Positions 1 through 7,604 of a stretch of 8,974 nucleotides of DNA are shown here, piece after piece. The stretch comes from Planctomycetota bacterium (GTDB lineage: Bacteria > Planctomycetota > PUPC01), in the NCBI GenBank assembly GCA_003559755.1, contig PWKM01000093.1, positions 1 through 8,974 on the forward strand. The letters are read 5' to 3'. The notes below the pieces were generated by a model. It was not told the origin of the DNA. It made no database searches and was given only the letters and a program-made list of their open reading frames with translations. Position 1 is the stretch's first letter, and every line of letters starts with the position of its first letter. The translations under genes were made by a program, and so were the position numbers.

Positions 1-225
1 ACGATCTGTTTTGTGGAAGTTCGCACCAGGAGTAGCGATTCCTTCGCTTCGCCGGAGGCGACGGTCGGCAGGCGGAAGCAGGCACGTATCCGGTCGGCCG
101 CATCGACGTACTTGAAAAAGCACCACTTGCAGGACAGACGCTGCCGTTTCGACCTGGTCGCCATCCTGGCTGGTGGGGACTCGGACGACGAATGGCAGAT
201 CGAACTGATACAAGGCGCGTTCTGA
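1..225 (+). CDS. YraN/UPF0102 family protein, C-terminal part (5' end outside window)
   Basis: The open frame enters from the left edge (reading TICFVEVRTR) and stops with TGA at 223-225, so the GTG at position 13 is an internal valine codon, not the start. About 74 residues are visible; whole family members are about 115-130. The FVEVRTRSS segment matches the conserved FVEVKTR core strand of the UPF0102/YraN family, a small restriction-endonuclease-like (PD-(D/E)XK) fold. The usual ExK appears here as E-V-R, a variant I recall as common in the family. Downstream, the basic RRKQARIRSAASTYL helix, CRFDLVAI and the closing IELIQGAF (family form: I..I..AF) also fit. Family members are poorly characterised and have been linked to DNA processing or recombination. 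It ends 13 bases before the ABC ATPase gene and probably shares its transcript. Confidence 0.82.
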   Translation, partial: TICFVEVRTRSSDSFASPEATVGRRKQARIRSAASTYLKKHHLQDRRCRFDLVAILAGGDSDDEWQIELIQGAF

Positions 226-226
226 C

Positions 227-231
227 AGGAG
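227..231 (+). promoter_or_regulatory. Ribosome binding site for the ABC ATPase gene
   Basis: AGGAG lies 7 bases before the ATG at 239 and directly after the upstream TGA. It supports the 239 start and suggests re-initiation after the yraN-like gene. Confidence 0.75.
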
Positions 232-238
232 CACACAA

Positions 239-1141
239 ATGTCCGAATATGGCGAATCGGTCATCGAGACGAACCAACTGACCAAGGTGTACTCCGGTTT
301 CATGCGCCCGGAGGTCCTGGCCGTGGATCGGCTCGACCTGACGGTGGGAAGGGGTGAGGTGTTTGGTCTGCTGGGCCCGAACGGTTCTGGAAAAACGACC
401 ACGACCAAACTGCTGCTCGGCCTGATCTTTCCCACCAGCGGCTCGGCCACTGTTCTGGGCAAGCCGGCGGGGGACATCGAGGTCAAGAACAACCTCGGGT
501 TCCTCCCGGAGGAATCGTATCTCTACCGGTTCCTCAACGCCGAGGAGACGCTCGATTTCTGCGGCAGGATTTTCGGGATACCCCGCCCGGAGCGGAAGAA
601 GCGGATCGATGAACTCATCGAACTGGTCGGCCTCCAGGACGCCCGAAAGCGGGCACTGCGCGGCTATTCCAAGGGGATGTCGCGCCGGATCGGCCTCGCA
701 CAAGCTCTGGTCAACGACCCCGAGCTGATTTTCCTCGACGAACCGACCTCGGGACTCGATCCCATCGGCCGCCGCGAAGTCAAACAGTTGATCGGCCGCC
801 TCAAGGACCTGGGCAAGACGGTGATGTTGTGCACACACCTGCTGCCCGACGTGCAGGATGTCTGCGATCGAATCGCCATCCTCCATAACGGCCGACTCGT
901 CGAGCAGGGCTCGCTGGACGAACTGCTGATGGTGAAGAACCAGACGCAACTGACCATCGATAACCTGACCGAGAGCGAACAGAAGAAGCTGGTCGAACTG
1001 CTTGCCGAGATGGGCCACGATCACCCCGAGATCGTACATCCCTATGACACACTCAGTTCGTTGTTTATGCGCATCATCGAATCGGAACGCGAACGAGATC
1101 GGACCCGGAACCAAGAGGAAGTCGATGCCGCCGCAAGCTGA
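239..1141 (+). CDS. ABC transporter ATP-binding protein (NatA/ABC-2 type)
   Basis: This is a complete 300-residue cytoplasmic ATPase that should power the permease encoded next. The nucleotide-binding domain fills roughly residues 8-230. Visible motifs are Walker A GPNGSGKT (46-53), the Q-loop region GFLPEE (87-92), signature YSKGM (143-147), Walker B LIFLDEP (163-169) with D-loop SGLD (171-174), and switch histidine H200 in LCTHLL. Glutamate stands where many ABC proteins have the Q-loop glutamine, and the signature departs from LSGGQ; both are familiar in the NatA-like exporter group that pairs with ABC-2 permeases. Residues 231-300 form a charged C-terminal tail (QKKLVELLAEMGHDHPEI and onward) that is not part of the catalytic core. 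The start has a good Shine-Dalgarno. The 3' end overlaps the permease gene by 17 bases, a sign of translational coupling. The substrate cannot be read from the sequence. Confidence 0.93.
   Translation: MSEYGESVIETNQLTKVYSGFMRPEVLAVDRLDLTVGRGEVFGLLGPNGSGKTTTTKLLLGLIFPTSGSATVLGKPAGDIEVKNNLGFLPEESYLYRFLNAEETLDFCGRIFGIPRPERKKRIDELIELVGLQDARKRALRGYSKGMSRRIGLAQALVNDPELIFLDEPTSGLDPIGRREVKQLIGRLKDLGKTVMLCTHLLPDVQDVCDRIAILHNGRLVEQGSLDELLMVKNQTQLTIDNLTESEQKKLVELLAEMGHDHPEIVHPYDTLSSLFMRIIESERERDRTRNQEEVDAAAS
1114..1119 (+). promoter_or_regulatory. Ribosome binding site deciding the permease start
   Basis: AGAGGA ends 5 bases before the ATG at 1125, inside the end of the ATPase gene. It is the reason for choosing 1125 over the in-frame ATG at 1002, which would overlap the ATPase gene by 140 bases and add 41 residues that look like out-of-frame ATPase sequence. 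Confidence 0.65.
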
Positions 1142-3074
1142 CAGACAGCATCCGAGCGGGCGCCTGGACCTGGTGCGCTCGCTGCATCGATTGTTCACGC
1201 CCTCCGGTTGGCGGCGTGTCGCTGAATTGGCTGTGCTTACCACGCGCGAGGCGGTTCGCAGCCGTGTGCTGGTCGGAGCGGTTGCCCTGATGGTGGTGCT
1301 CGGGCTGGGTTCCCTTCTCTGGCCGCAGGCCTCCGACGCCGGGCGAGTGATCGTCGTCCAGCGGCTCTGCTACGGCGGGCTCACCTTTTTCGGCTTGATC
1401 GTCGCGGCGTTCGTCGGCGGGTCCGCCCTTCACCGAGATATCGTCACCAAGCGGATCTATACCCTCGCCACCAAGCCGCTGAGCCGGCTGGAGATCGTTC
1501 TGGGTAAGACGGCGGGGTTGATCCTCCTGCTCGCCCTGTTCCTGTTTTTCGGCGGGCTGATTACCTACGGGGTCACCCGCATAGCACACCTGCGCAAGAC
1601 GTTCGAGGGCGGGTCCTACGAGTTGGAGGTCGTCGCATCGACAGCCCGACTGGAGACCGACGATCCGACCGTCGAGGAAGAGCGGCTGATACTCCGTCAG
1701 GGCCAGATGCTCGAAGCCATCGGCAAGACCGAAGATGGATACAAGGCCCGGATCGCAGGGCGACATACGGAACTCGCCGGTACCATCCCAGAGGATGCCG
1801 TCCGGCTGCATGAGCGGACACTGGCCCCGGAGCGAGTGGTGGGAGGCCGGGAACTGGGTGCCCGAGCCCGCGGGCAGGCGCGCTGGAGAGTGGGCGAACT
1901 GGCGCTGGCGATCGGGGAACTGGCCAGAAACGAGACCTGGGTCTTCGACCTTCCCGAAGAACAAGAGCCCGTGGACGAAGAGACCATTCGGACCCGTATC
2001 ATCGTCGGTCATCTCCGGCACGAGCCGGTGCGTGGCGTCGACCGAACCCAACACCAGCCGCCACGAATCCAATTTGAATTCTTCAACCCCCGTGAGGAAG
2101 ACCCCGCCCGTGCCAGCAAGGTCGTCGACTTTGTGTTTTCTGCTCGAGAGGCACGGCGAGACCCGGACGAGTGGCCCGCTTACGATTATTATTACGGCAT
2201 CATCGCCCTCCCCCGCCGCCTGGCCGCCGATGGCGTTCTGGCGGCCGAGGTGACCGACCTGCGGCCCAGTTATCGGCCGCTTGGCCGGGTTTTTGTGCGG
2301 GGCGAAAAGGAGCCGCGATGGCGGGCCGGACCGGTCAGGTCAAGCGTTCTGCCCGAAGAACAGGCGACCTTCCGCACCCGTTTCCACGTCCAGGCGCGGA
2401 CCGGGCTTGATCTCCTCGATTATGCGGCTGTGACGGCGATTATCCGGAACCCTGCCACCGGCGAGCAGGTGGAGCGGCCGATACGGCTGCGGCACTTGAC
2501 GGTGTCGTACGTCCGATTTCCCAGTCACCTGATCGACCCCAATCAAGGGGTCGAGTTTGTGTTGACCGACATCCCGGATGACGCCCAGATTGGTTACCGG
2601 GCCGACGAACCCCCAGTCTACCTGATTCTGGAACCCGACCGGTTCGCGGCGACAACAGTCCGGTCCGTCGCCCTGATATTTTTCCAGCTTTCGATCTTTG
2701 CCACCATCGCAGTCGCGGCATCCACGGTCCTGTCCGCTCCGGTCGCCATCCTGTTTACCCTGGTGGTGGCAATGGCGGGCGGCATCAAAGACCTGCTACT
2801 GGAAGAAATGGGCCGGCGCGCATTGCCGGCCGCCGCCACACTCCAGCAGATGACCCCGACCGAGCAGGCGTGGTATTGGATCGAATATGTCTACCAGCAG
2901 GTTCTCATATGGGCCGCTCCCGGCTTCAGCCAGTTCAGTTCGGCCGAGTTTATTAATCGTCAGTGGACGGTCCCGTGGTCTGTTGTCGCCATTGCCGTAC
3001 TCATCGCACTCGGATACAGTTTCGTGTTCTTCGCATTCGGATACCTGTTCCTTTCTGCGCGGGAGCTCGAATAG
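1125..3074 (+). CDS. ABC-2 type permease with large central soluble domain
   Basis: This 649-residue membrane protein is the likely channel subunit for the preceding ATPase. Hydrophobic segments lie at about 48-66, 84-102 and 130-150, then about 514-536, 538-553 and 617-642. Between the second and third lies a charged segment, RDIVTKRIYTLATKPLSRLE (104-123), followed by GK; it resembles the cytoplasmic EI..RT.YTLLSKP.SR motif of ABC-2 permeases (NatB/NosY-like). The six-segment plan is typical, but residues about 155-505 form a non-membrane domain of about 350 residues between segments 3 and 4. With that topology it should lie outside the cytoplasm. It is rich in Arg/Glu and in beta-like stretches (VYLILEPDR, LRHLTVSYVRFPS), and I do not recognise its fold. 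Usual ABC-2 permeases are about 250-400 residues, so this domain explains the excess. The gene overlaps the ATPase gene by 17 bases and ends 2 bases before the next start. Function as a permease is well supported; the substrate is unknown. Confidence 0.85.
   Translation: MPPQADRQHPSGRLDLVRSLHRLFTPSGWRRVAELAVLTTREAVRSRVLVGAVALMVVLGLGSLLWPQASDAGRVIVVQRLCYGGLTFFGLIVAAFVGGSALHRDIVTKRIYTLATKPLSRLEIVLGKTAGLILLLALFLFFGGLITYGVTRIAHLRKTFEGGSYELEVVASTARLETDDPTVEEERLILRQGQMLEAIGKTEDGYKARIAGRHTELAGTIPEDAVRLHERTLAPERVVGGRELGARARGQARWRVGELALAIGELARNETWVFDLPEEQEPVDEETIRTRIIVGHLRHEPVRGVDRTQHQPPRIQFEFFNPREEDPARASKVVDFVFSAREARRDPDEWPAYDYYYGIIALPRRLAADGVLAAEVTDLRPSYRPLGRVFVRGEKEPRWRAGPVRSSVLPEEQATFRTRFHVQARTGLDLLDYAAVTAIIRNPATGEQVERPIRLRHLTVSYVRFPSHLIDPNQGVEFVLTDIPDDAQIGYRADEPPVYLILEPDRFAATTVRSVALIFFQLSIFATIAVAASTVLSAPVAILFTLVVAMAGGIKDLLLEEMGRRALPAAATLQQMTPTEQAWYWIEYVYQQVLIWAAPGFSQFSSAEFINRQWTVPWSVVAIAVLIALGYSFVFFAFGYLFLSARELE
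3061..3065 (+). promoter_or_regulatory. Probable ribosome binding site for the anchored helical protein
   Basis: GGGAG sits 11 bases before the ATG at 3077, a rather long spacing. The permease stop (TAG, 3072-3074) is only 2 bases before this ATG, so ribosomes finishing the permease could restart here. Confidence 0.45.
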
Positions 3075-3076
3075 CA

Positions 3077-5104
3077 ATGAACTGGTTCCGACGACATAAA
3101 CGGTTCTTTGCTCTGGTCTGTTTCTTTGCCGTGTGTTTCGCAGGGCTGAGCGTCATACAGGCACGGGTGAACCGCGCCCGACACGGCATCCTGACTCCGG
3201 CACACGTGGACCCGGTTGACCGGCTTCTTGAACTGGGCTTTACGGTCATGCTGGGCAGTCTGCGCACGATCCCCGTCGATTATCTCTGGGTACAGGCAAC
3301 CCGCCTGCACGACCGCCGCGAGCACATCGAACTGCACGGAGTGATCCGAGGCATCATTCGCTTCCAACCGACAGACCTCGACGCCTATGACTTCCAGATA
3401 TGGAACATGGCCTACAACATCCAGTACGACGCGCCCAGCGTGGTCGAGGGCTGGCACTGGGTCAAAGACGCCATAGCCCTTGCCGAAGACGGTATCGCCC
3501 GCAACCGGAACCATCCCGAGGTCTGGCGGCTTTATCGGCGGTTGGGCTGGGTCTACTATCATCGAAGCGCCACCGTTCGAGACCCCAGGACCGATTATTT
3601 CAGGGCCCAGGTGATCGCCGAGAAGGGGGAGAACCCCCTGTTGATCGCCGCTTCCAAGTTCGAGCGTGCATTCCGGGAGGCCACCCGATCTGGTGTCGGC
3701 CCCATCAACCCCCACCAGCTCGCGATGTGGGCCCACGCGTATGCCGCAATGGCCCGTGAATTGGAAGAGCCCGACGCCGAAGGTGAACGCGACCTGGAAG
3801 GCATGCTCCGTTACCGTAAAAAAGCCATTGAGGCACACCGGGAGATAGAAGCGGCATTCCCAGAGCGTTATGGCGAGGTCGCTCAAGAACAGATTGCACG
3901 GCTGGAAAGGCAAATCAGATTACACCGTCGAATGATGACCGCAAACGCGGCGTTGGACGACGGCCGCTTTCAAGAGGCGCAGGAGTTGTTCCTCTCCGCA
4001 GCGATCGAATGGGCCCGAGATGTCAGCGAAGACCCGTTTCACGAGGAACCCGCGCGGAATCTGGACATTTGTGCGGATGCTCTCGAATCGCTGCTCGACA
4101 CACCGGTGGCGGAGCAGGAAGCGGCCCGGCAGGAACTGGAACGGGCCGTCCTTCGGCTTCGCTACGTGGCGGCTCATCCACACAGGCGAAGCAGAGCGGC
4201 CGCAGCCAATCTGCAACGAGCCGTGGAAAGACTGGACAGCCGACTGGGCCAGTTATCCCGAACCGATTACGTCCGGTTCCGGGACGGGGTCGAAAAGGCG
4301 TCGAGCACCTGGGTCCGAATTCTGGACAATCCGGTGCCCAGAGAGCCCGGGGATACCGAGGAGGACCTGGAAGCGCGTGAACAAAGGCAGGCCGAAGGAG
4401 CGACGGATGCCGTACTCCGCTTCTATTCACTCGTAACCGAGGTGCTGACCGGACTCGACTCGGAGACCGCGTCCCTTTGGGAGCAGGCGACGACCGGTGA
4501 GACCATCGATATGGAGCAGGTGCAGGCCGTCGCAGAAGCGCTCGACATGCTTATCCGTGGCGGAGAGCGCGAGGCCCGTGTCCCCGGCGACATCCGTATG
4601 CTGGCCGAAGACCTGCGTCGGCTCGGCGATCATTGCAAACACTTCATTGACAGCGGACTGGTGGACCGCCGGGAGGTCCGGCGCGTGGTGGCCATCCGGG
4701 GGATGATGTACGATCGCTTTGTCGGCGAGGCAATAACAATCATCAACCGGGCCATCCGAGGCCAACTCCTGCCCGGCGAAGAACACACCCGGGCCGCCCT
4801 GCGGCGGGCAATGAGAGCGGCCGGGGAAGGCGAGGTAATGATCGGCGGGGCCGTATCCCACTGGATCACACTGCTTCGTCCGGAGCCCGCATTTCAGCAA
4901 GAGGCCCGACTGGCAGAGCAGCGCCTGGATATCATAGCTCAAGTCTTGGGCGAACAGGCCATTGCGTATCACGAGCTCCTCGATCCGCAGGCCAACGTTT
5001 TTCTCAGGTTTACACGACGAGCGTGGCGTGCCCTGTATGAATTCGACCCGGGGAACGAACGCTACGCGCAGAATATGGAGGAACTCGTGAAACTGACCAG
5101 ATGA
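3077..5104 (+). CDS. Membrane-anchored helix-rich (TPR-like) protein, function unknown
   Basis: The protein has 675 residues. I chose the ATG at 3077 because it follows the permease stop immediately and begins a classic anchor: basic RRHKR (5-9), then a hydrophobic helix at about 10-28 (signal anchor or uncleaved signal). An upstream in-frame ATG at 2963 lies within the permease gene and would put Arg/Cys-rich shadow sequence in front of the anchor. Residues 50-115 hold the most family-like block, with LGSLRTIPVDYLWVQATR (59-76), a helix pair, and FQIWNMAYNI (106-115). From memory, this LG..R....D.LW..A ... W.MAYNI pattern occurs in planctomycete hypothetical proteins annotated as TPR-like and encoded beside ABC transporters. 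The rest is almost all amphipathic, charged helix, with no enzyme motif I can see. Its place as third gene of a tightly packed trio suggests an accessory subunit of the transporter, probably facing the periplasm. That role is an inference. Confidence 0.75.
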   Translation: MNWFRRHKRFFALVCFFAVCFAGLSVIQARVNRARHGILTPAHVDPVDRLLELGFTVMLGSLRTIPVDYLWVQATRLHDRREHIELHGVIRGIIRFQPTDLDAYDFQIWNMAYNIQYDAPSVVEGWHWVKDAIALAEDGIARNRNHPEVWRLYRRLGWVYYHRSATVRDPRTDYFRAQVIAEKGENPLLIAASKFERAFREATRSGVGPINPHQLAMWAHAYAAMARELEEPDAEGERDLEGMLRYRKKAIEAHREIEAAFPERYGEVAQEQIARLERQIRLHRRMMTANAALDDGRFQEAQELFLSAAIEWARDVSEDPFHEEPARNLDICADALESLLDTPVAEQEAARQELERAVLRLRYVAAHPHRRSRAAAANLQRAVERLDSRLGQLSRTDYVRFRDGVEKASSTWVRILDNPVPREPGDTEEDLEAREQRQAEGATDAVLRFYSLVTEVLTGLDSETASLWEQATTGETIDMEQVQAVAEALDMLIRGGEREARVPGDIRMLAEDLRRLGDHCKHFIDSGLVDRREVRRVVAIRGMMYDRFVGEAITIINRAIRGQLLPGEEHTRAALRRAMRAAGEGEVMIGGAVSHWITLLRPEPAFQQEARLAEQRLDIIAQVLGEQAIAYHELLDPQANVFLRFTRRAWRALYEFDPGNERYAQNMEELVKLTR

Positions 5105-5111
5105 TCTCGGC

Positions 5112-5140
5112 AGACAGTCGATCCCGACCGGACTGTTTTT
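5112..5140 (+). terminator. Possible intrinsic terminator of the ABC operon
   Basis: The arms AGACAGTC (5112-5119) and GACTGTTT (5131-5138) pair over 8 bp including one G-U pair, around an 11-base loop. A run of five T covers 5136-5140. It starts 8 bases after the stop of the 3077-5104 gene. The stem is short and the loop large, so it may be weak and allow some read-through into hppA. The rest of the 5105-5190 gap is visibly less GC-rich and may hold the hppA promoter, but I could not pick convincing -35 and -10 boxes. Confidence 0.45.
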
Positions 5141-5175
5141 CTGCAGATATGTATTTTGCGGTGGGCTTTTTTAGT

Positions 5176-5182
5176 AAAGGAG
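5176..5182 (+). promoter_or_regulatory. Strong ribosome binding site for hppA
   Basis: AAAGGAG lies 8 bases before the ATG at 5191. It favours this start over the ATG at 5305 (Met39), which has no Shine-Dalgarno and would remove the signal-like N-terminus. Confidence 0.8.
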
Positions 5183-5190
5183 TTTGGTGA

Positions 5191-7602
5191 ATGCGGTTGA
5201 TTAAACCGGCTTTCGTGTTTTTGTTTTTCCTGGCTTTCATAGGCGTTGCACCGGCGGTACTGGCCGGTGAGGCAGCCGTCGAGCCAGCACCGACTGCGCC
5301 CGTTATGACCTGGGTTCTCTGGATAATCGCCCCGGTGGGAGCGCTGCTGGCCCTGGGCTTTGCGATGTACTTCTCCAAGCAGATTCAGAAGCACGGCGAA
5401 GGCACCGAGAAAATGGCGTCCATCGCCGGCCACGTGCGCGAGGGGGCCAATGCGTATCTCTCGCAGCAGTATAAAGTGGTCGCCTACGTCGTGATTGCCC
5501 TGTTCGTCATCTTTCTTCTGATGGCCTTTGTCCAGGGGACGCAGAACCCGTGGATGCCCTTCGCATTCCTTGCGGGTGCCTTCTTTTCCGGACTGTGCGG
5601 CTTTCTGGGAATGCGCACGGCGACGAACGCCGGTGCTCGAACCGCCAACGCCGCCCGAACGAGCTTGAACGGCGCACTCCAGGTGTCATTCCGGGCCGGC
5701 TCGGTCATGGGCCTCATCGTCGTTGGGTTCGCCCTGCTCAATATCTGCGTCTGGTTCCTGCTGATGTACCTGATCGGCGTGCGGTCTCAGGGGATGACCC
5801 TCAGCGCGATGACCATCGCCCTGCTCTCCTCCGGTATGGGCGCCAGCACACAAGCTCTGTTCGCTCGTGTGGGCGGCGGGATTTTCACCAAGGCCGCCGA
5901 TGTCGGGGCCGACCTCGTCGGAAAGGTCGAGGCGGGCATCCCCGAGGACGATCCCCGCAACCCCGCGACAATCGCCGATAACGTGGGCGATAACGTGGGC
6001 GACGTCGCCGGAATGGGCGCCGACCTGTTCGAGTCGTATGCAAACTCGATCCTGGCGGCCGGTGTCCTCGGCGTTTCCGCAGCAATCGCTCTCGGCAGGG
6101 GAGTCGCCGACCTCCGTATGCCCCTGCTCATCTTCCCGATGGCCCTGGCCGGACTTGGCTGCATCGCCTCGGTGATCGGTATCTACCTGGTCCGAACCCG
6201 CGAGGACGCCACGCAGAAAGCCCTGCTCCACGCCCTCACCAAGGGCGAGTTGGCCAGCGCGTTCCTGTTCACCGCCGGCTCGGCATTGCTGACCTGGCTG
6301 CTGTTCAAGGGACTCGAGCGGCCCGACGGATTCAACCCGTGGGGCATATGGCTCGCCGTGATTACTGGGCTGGTAGCCGGTGTAATCATCGGCAAGGCGA
6401 CCGAGTACTACACCTCCGCCGACTTCAGCCCGACCCGTAAGCTGGCCGGAGAGGCGGAGACCGGCGCCGGTACGTTGATCATCGGCGGACTGGCCTTAGG
6501 CATGCTCTCCACCTGGCTCCCCGTGATGGCCGTCATCATTGGCATCATCGCCAGTTTCGGATTCGCGGGCGGCTTCGCCAATCCCGCCCTCGGGCTGTAC
6601 GGCGTAGGCATCGCCGCCGTCGGGATGCTCTCGACACTCGGCATCATGCTGGCAACCGACGCCTACGGCCCCATCGCCGATAACGCCGGCGGCAACGCCG
6701 AGATGGCGGGCCTTCCGCCGGAAGTCCGCGAGCGGACCGATGCCCTCGATTCGCTCGGCAATACCATGGCCGCCGTGGGCAAGGGCTTCGCCATCGGTTC
6801 GGCAGCGCTCACCGCGTTGGCCCTCATCGCCGCCCTGATGATCGGAGTCCAGGAGGGGCTCCAGCGCTACGTGCTCGAATCCGAGGACGCTGTGCGAGTG
6901 TCCTCCGATTACAGTGGCCAGGTCACCGAGGTCGATGATACTCGGGTGGCCCAGATCGTCCACACCAAGACCGGTACCGTTCTCATCGAGAATCTGGACG
7001 ACGCCACCCTGGCGGATTTCGCCCATATCTATAACATCACGCTGGTCAACCCGAAGGTGCTCGCCGGGATGTTCCTGGGGGCGATGCTCGCGTTCTTGTT
7101 CTGCTCGTTCACGATGAAGGCAGTCGGGAGCGCCGCGTCCGACATGGTCGCGGAGGTCCGCCGCCAGTTCCAGAAGTTCGGCATCCTGGAAGGCAAGGGC
7201 GAGCCGGACTACAAGGCGTGTGTCGCCATCAGCACCAAGGGTGCCCAGAAGGCGATGATGGTCCCGTCGCTGCTCGCACTGGCCGCACCGGTCGCAACCG
7301 GGCTGGTGCTCGGGATCGCCGGGCTGACCGGGATGCTGGCAACCGCTCTCGCGTCCGGCTTTGTCCTGGCGGTGATGATGGCGAATGCCGGCGGTGCCTG
7401 GGACAACGCCAAGAAGTTCATCGAGACGGGCGAACTGGGCGGCAAGGGGTCCGACGCTCACAAGGCGGCGGTGGTCGGCGATACCGTCGGCGATCCGTTC
7501 AAGGACACCTCCGGCCCGTCGCTCAACATCCTGATCAAGCTGATGTCGATGGTCGCCGTTGTGTTCGCAAGCTTGATCGTCCAGTACGCACTGACGCTGT
7601 AA
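5191..7602 (+). CDS. hppA: Membrane-bound ion-translocating pyrophosphatase, K+-dependent type
   Basis: This 803-residue integral membrane enzyme hydrolyses cytoplasmic PPi and pumps H+ and/or Na+ out. Signature sites are all present: DVGADLVGKVE (237-247), EDDPRNP (252-258), DNVGDNVGD (263-271), DNAGGNAEMAG (497-507), WDNAKK (737-742) and GDTVGDPFKD (763-772), which supply the Mg-PPi-binding aspartates and lysines. In GNTMAAVGKG (523-532) alanine 527 and glycine 530 take the places of the Lys/Thr pair of K+-independent enzymes, so the protein should need K+. Glu281 in ADLFES is in the register used by Na+-pumping relatives; plant-type H+ enzymes have it shifted to the AES position. This does not settle ion specificity. 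The length exceeds the usual 650-720 because of an extra N-terminus (1-38), with a signal-peptide-like hydrophobic stretch ending in VLA at 23-25, and an insert at about 555-614 between two membrane helices. It appears to be a single-gene unit with its own ribosome site and terminator. Confidence 0.97.
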   Translation: MRLIKPAFVFLFFLAFIGVAPAVLAGEAAVEPAPTAPVMTWVLWIIAPVGALLALGFAMYFSKQIQKHGEGTEKMASIAGHVREGANAYLSQQYKVVAYVVIALFVIFLLMAFVQGTQNPWMPFAFLAGAFFSGLCGFLGMRTATNAGARTANAARTSLNGALQVSFRAGSVMGLIVVGFALLNICVWFLLMYLIGVRSQGMTLSAMTIALLSSGMGASTQALFARVGGGIFTKAADVGADLVGKVEAGIPEDDPRNPATIADNVGDNVGDVAGMGADLFESYANSILAAGVLGVSAAIALGRGVADLRMPLLIFPMALAGLGCIASVIGIYLVRTREDATQKALLHALTKGELASAFLFTAGSALLTWLLFKGLERPDGFNPWGIWLAVITGLVAGVIIGKATEYYTSADFSPTRKLAGEAETGAGTLIIGGLALGMLSTWLPVMAVIIGIIASFGFAGGFANPALGLYGVGIAAVGMLSTLGIMLATDAYGPIADNAGGNAEMAGLPPEVRERTDALDSLGNTMAAVGKGFAIGSAALTALALIAALMIGVQEGLQRYVLESEDAVRVSSDYSGQVTEVDDTRVAQIVHTKTGTVLIENLDDATLADFAHIYNITLVNPKVLAGMFLGAMLAFLFCSFTMKAVGSAASDMVAEVRRQFQKFGILEGKGEPDYKACVAISTKGAQKAMMVPSLLALAAPVATGLVLGIAGLTGMLATALASGFVLAVMMANAGGAWDNAKKFIETGELGGKGSDAHKAAVVGDTVGDPFKDTSGPSLNILIKLMSMVAVVFASLIVQYALTL

Positions 7603-7604
7603 GG

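Noticed and set aside
87..958. Q-loop Gln to Glu and the non-LSGGQ signature in the ABC ATPase as signs of a dead enzyme
   Set aside because: Walker A, Walker B with its catalytic glutamate, the D-loop and the switch histidine are intact, and these substitutions are familiar in NatA-like ATPases.
1002..1124. Longer permease start at 1002
   Set aside because: It would overlap the ATPase gene by 140 bases, and the added 41 residues look like out-of-frame sequence. The ATG at 1125 has a ribosome site 5 bases away.
1074..2072. Minus-strand open frame (332 codons) opposite the permease
   Set aside because: Its composition (Gly, Asp, Gln, His, Arg) is the mirror of the hydrophobic permease codons. 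No recognisable domain.
2963..3076. Longer start for the anchored protein at 2963
   Set aside because: The extra residues are Arg/Cys-rich shadow of the permease tail and would bury the clear N-terminal anchor beginning at 3077.
2960..3913. Minus-strand open frame (317 codons) across the permease / anchored-protein junction
   Set aside because: It straddles two plus-strand genes that have good starts and membrane segments; it shows no motif of its own and no convincing ribosome site.
5977..6000. Tandem 12-base direct repeat GATAACGTGGGC x2
   Set aside because: It encodes the conserved DNVGDNVGD active-site motif of the pyrophosphatase, so it is explained by protein function and is not a repeat element.
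6496..7461. Long minus-strand open frame (321 codons) opposite hppA
   Set aside because: It lies wholly opposite a very well conserved gene. Its product is His/Gly/Asp/Arg-rich with no domain, as expected of a shadow frame in GC-rich DNA.
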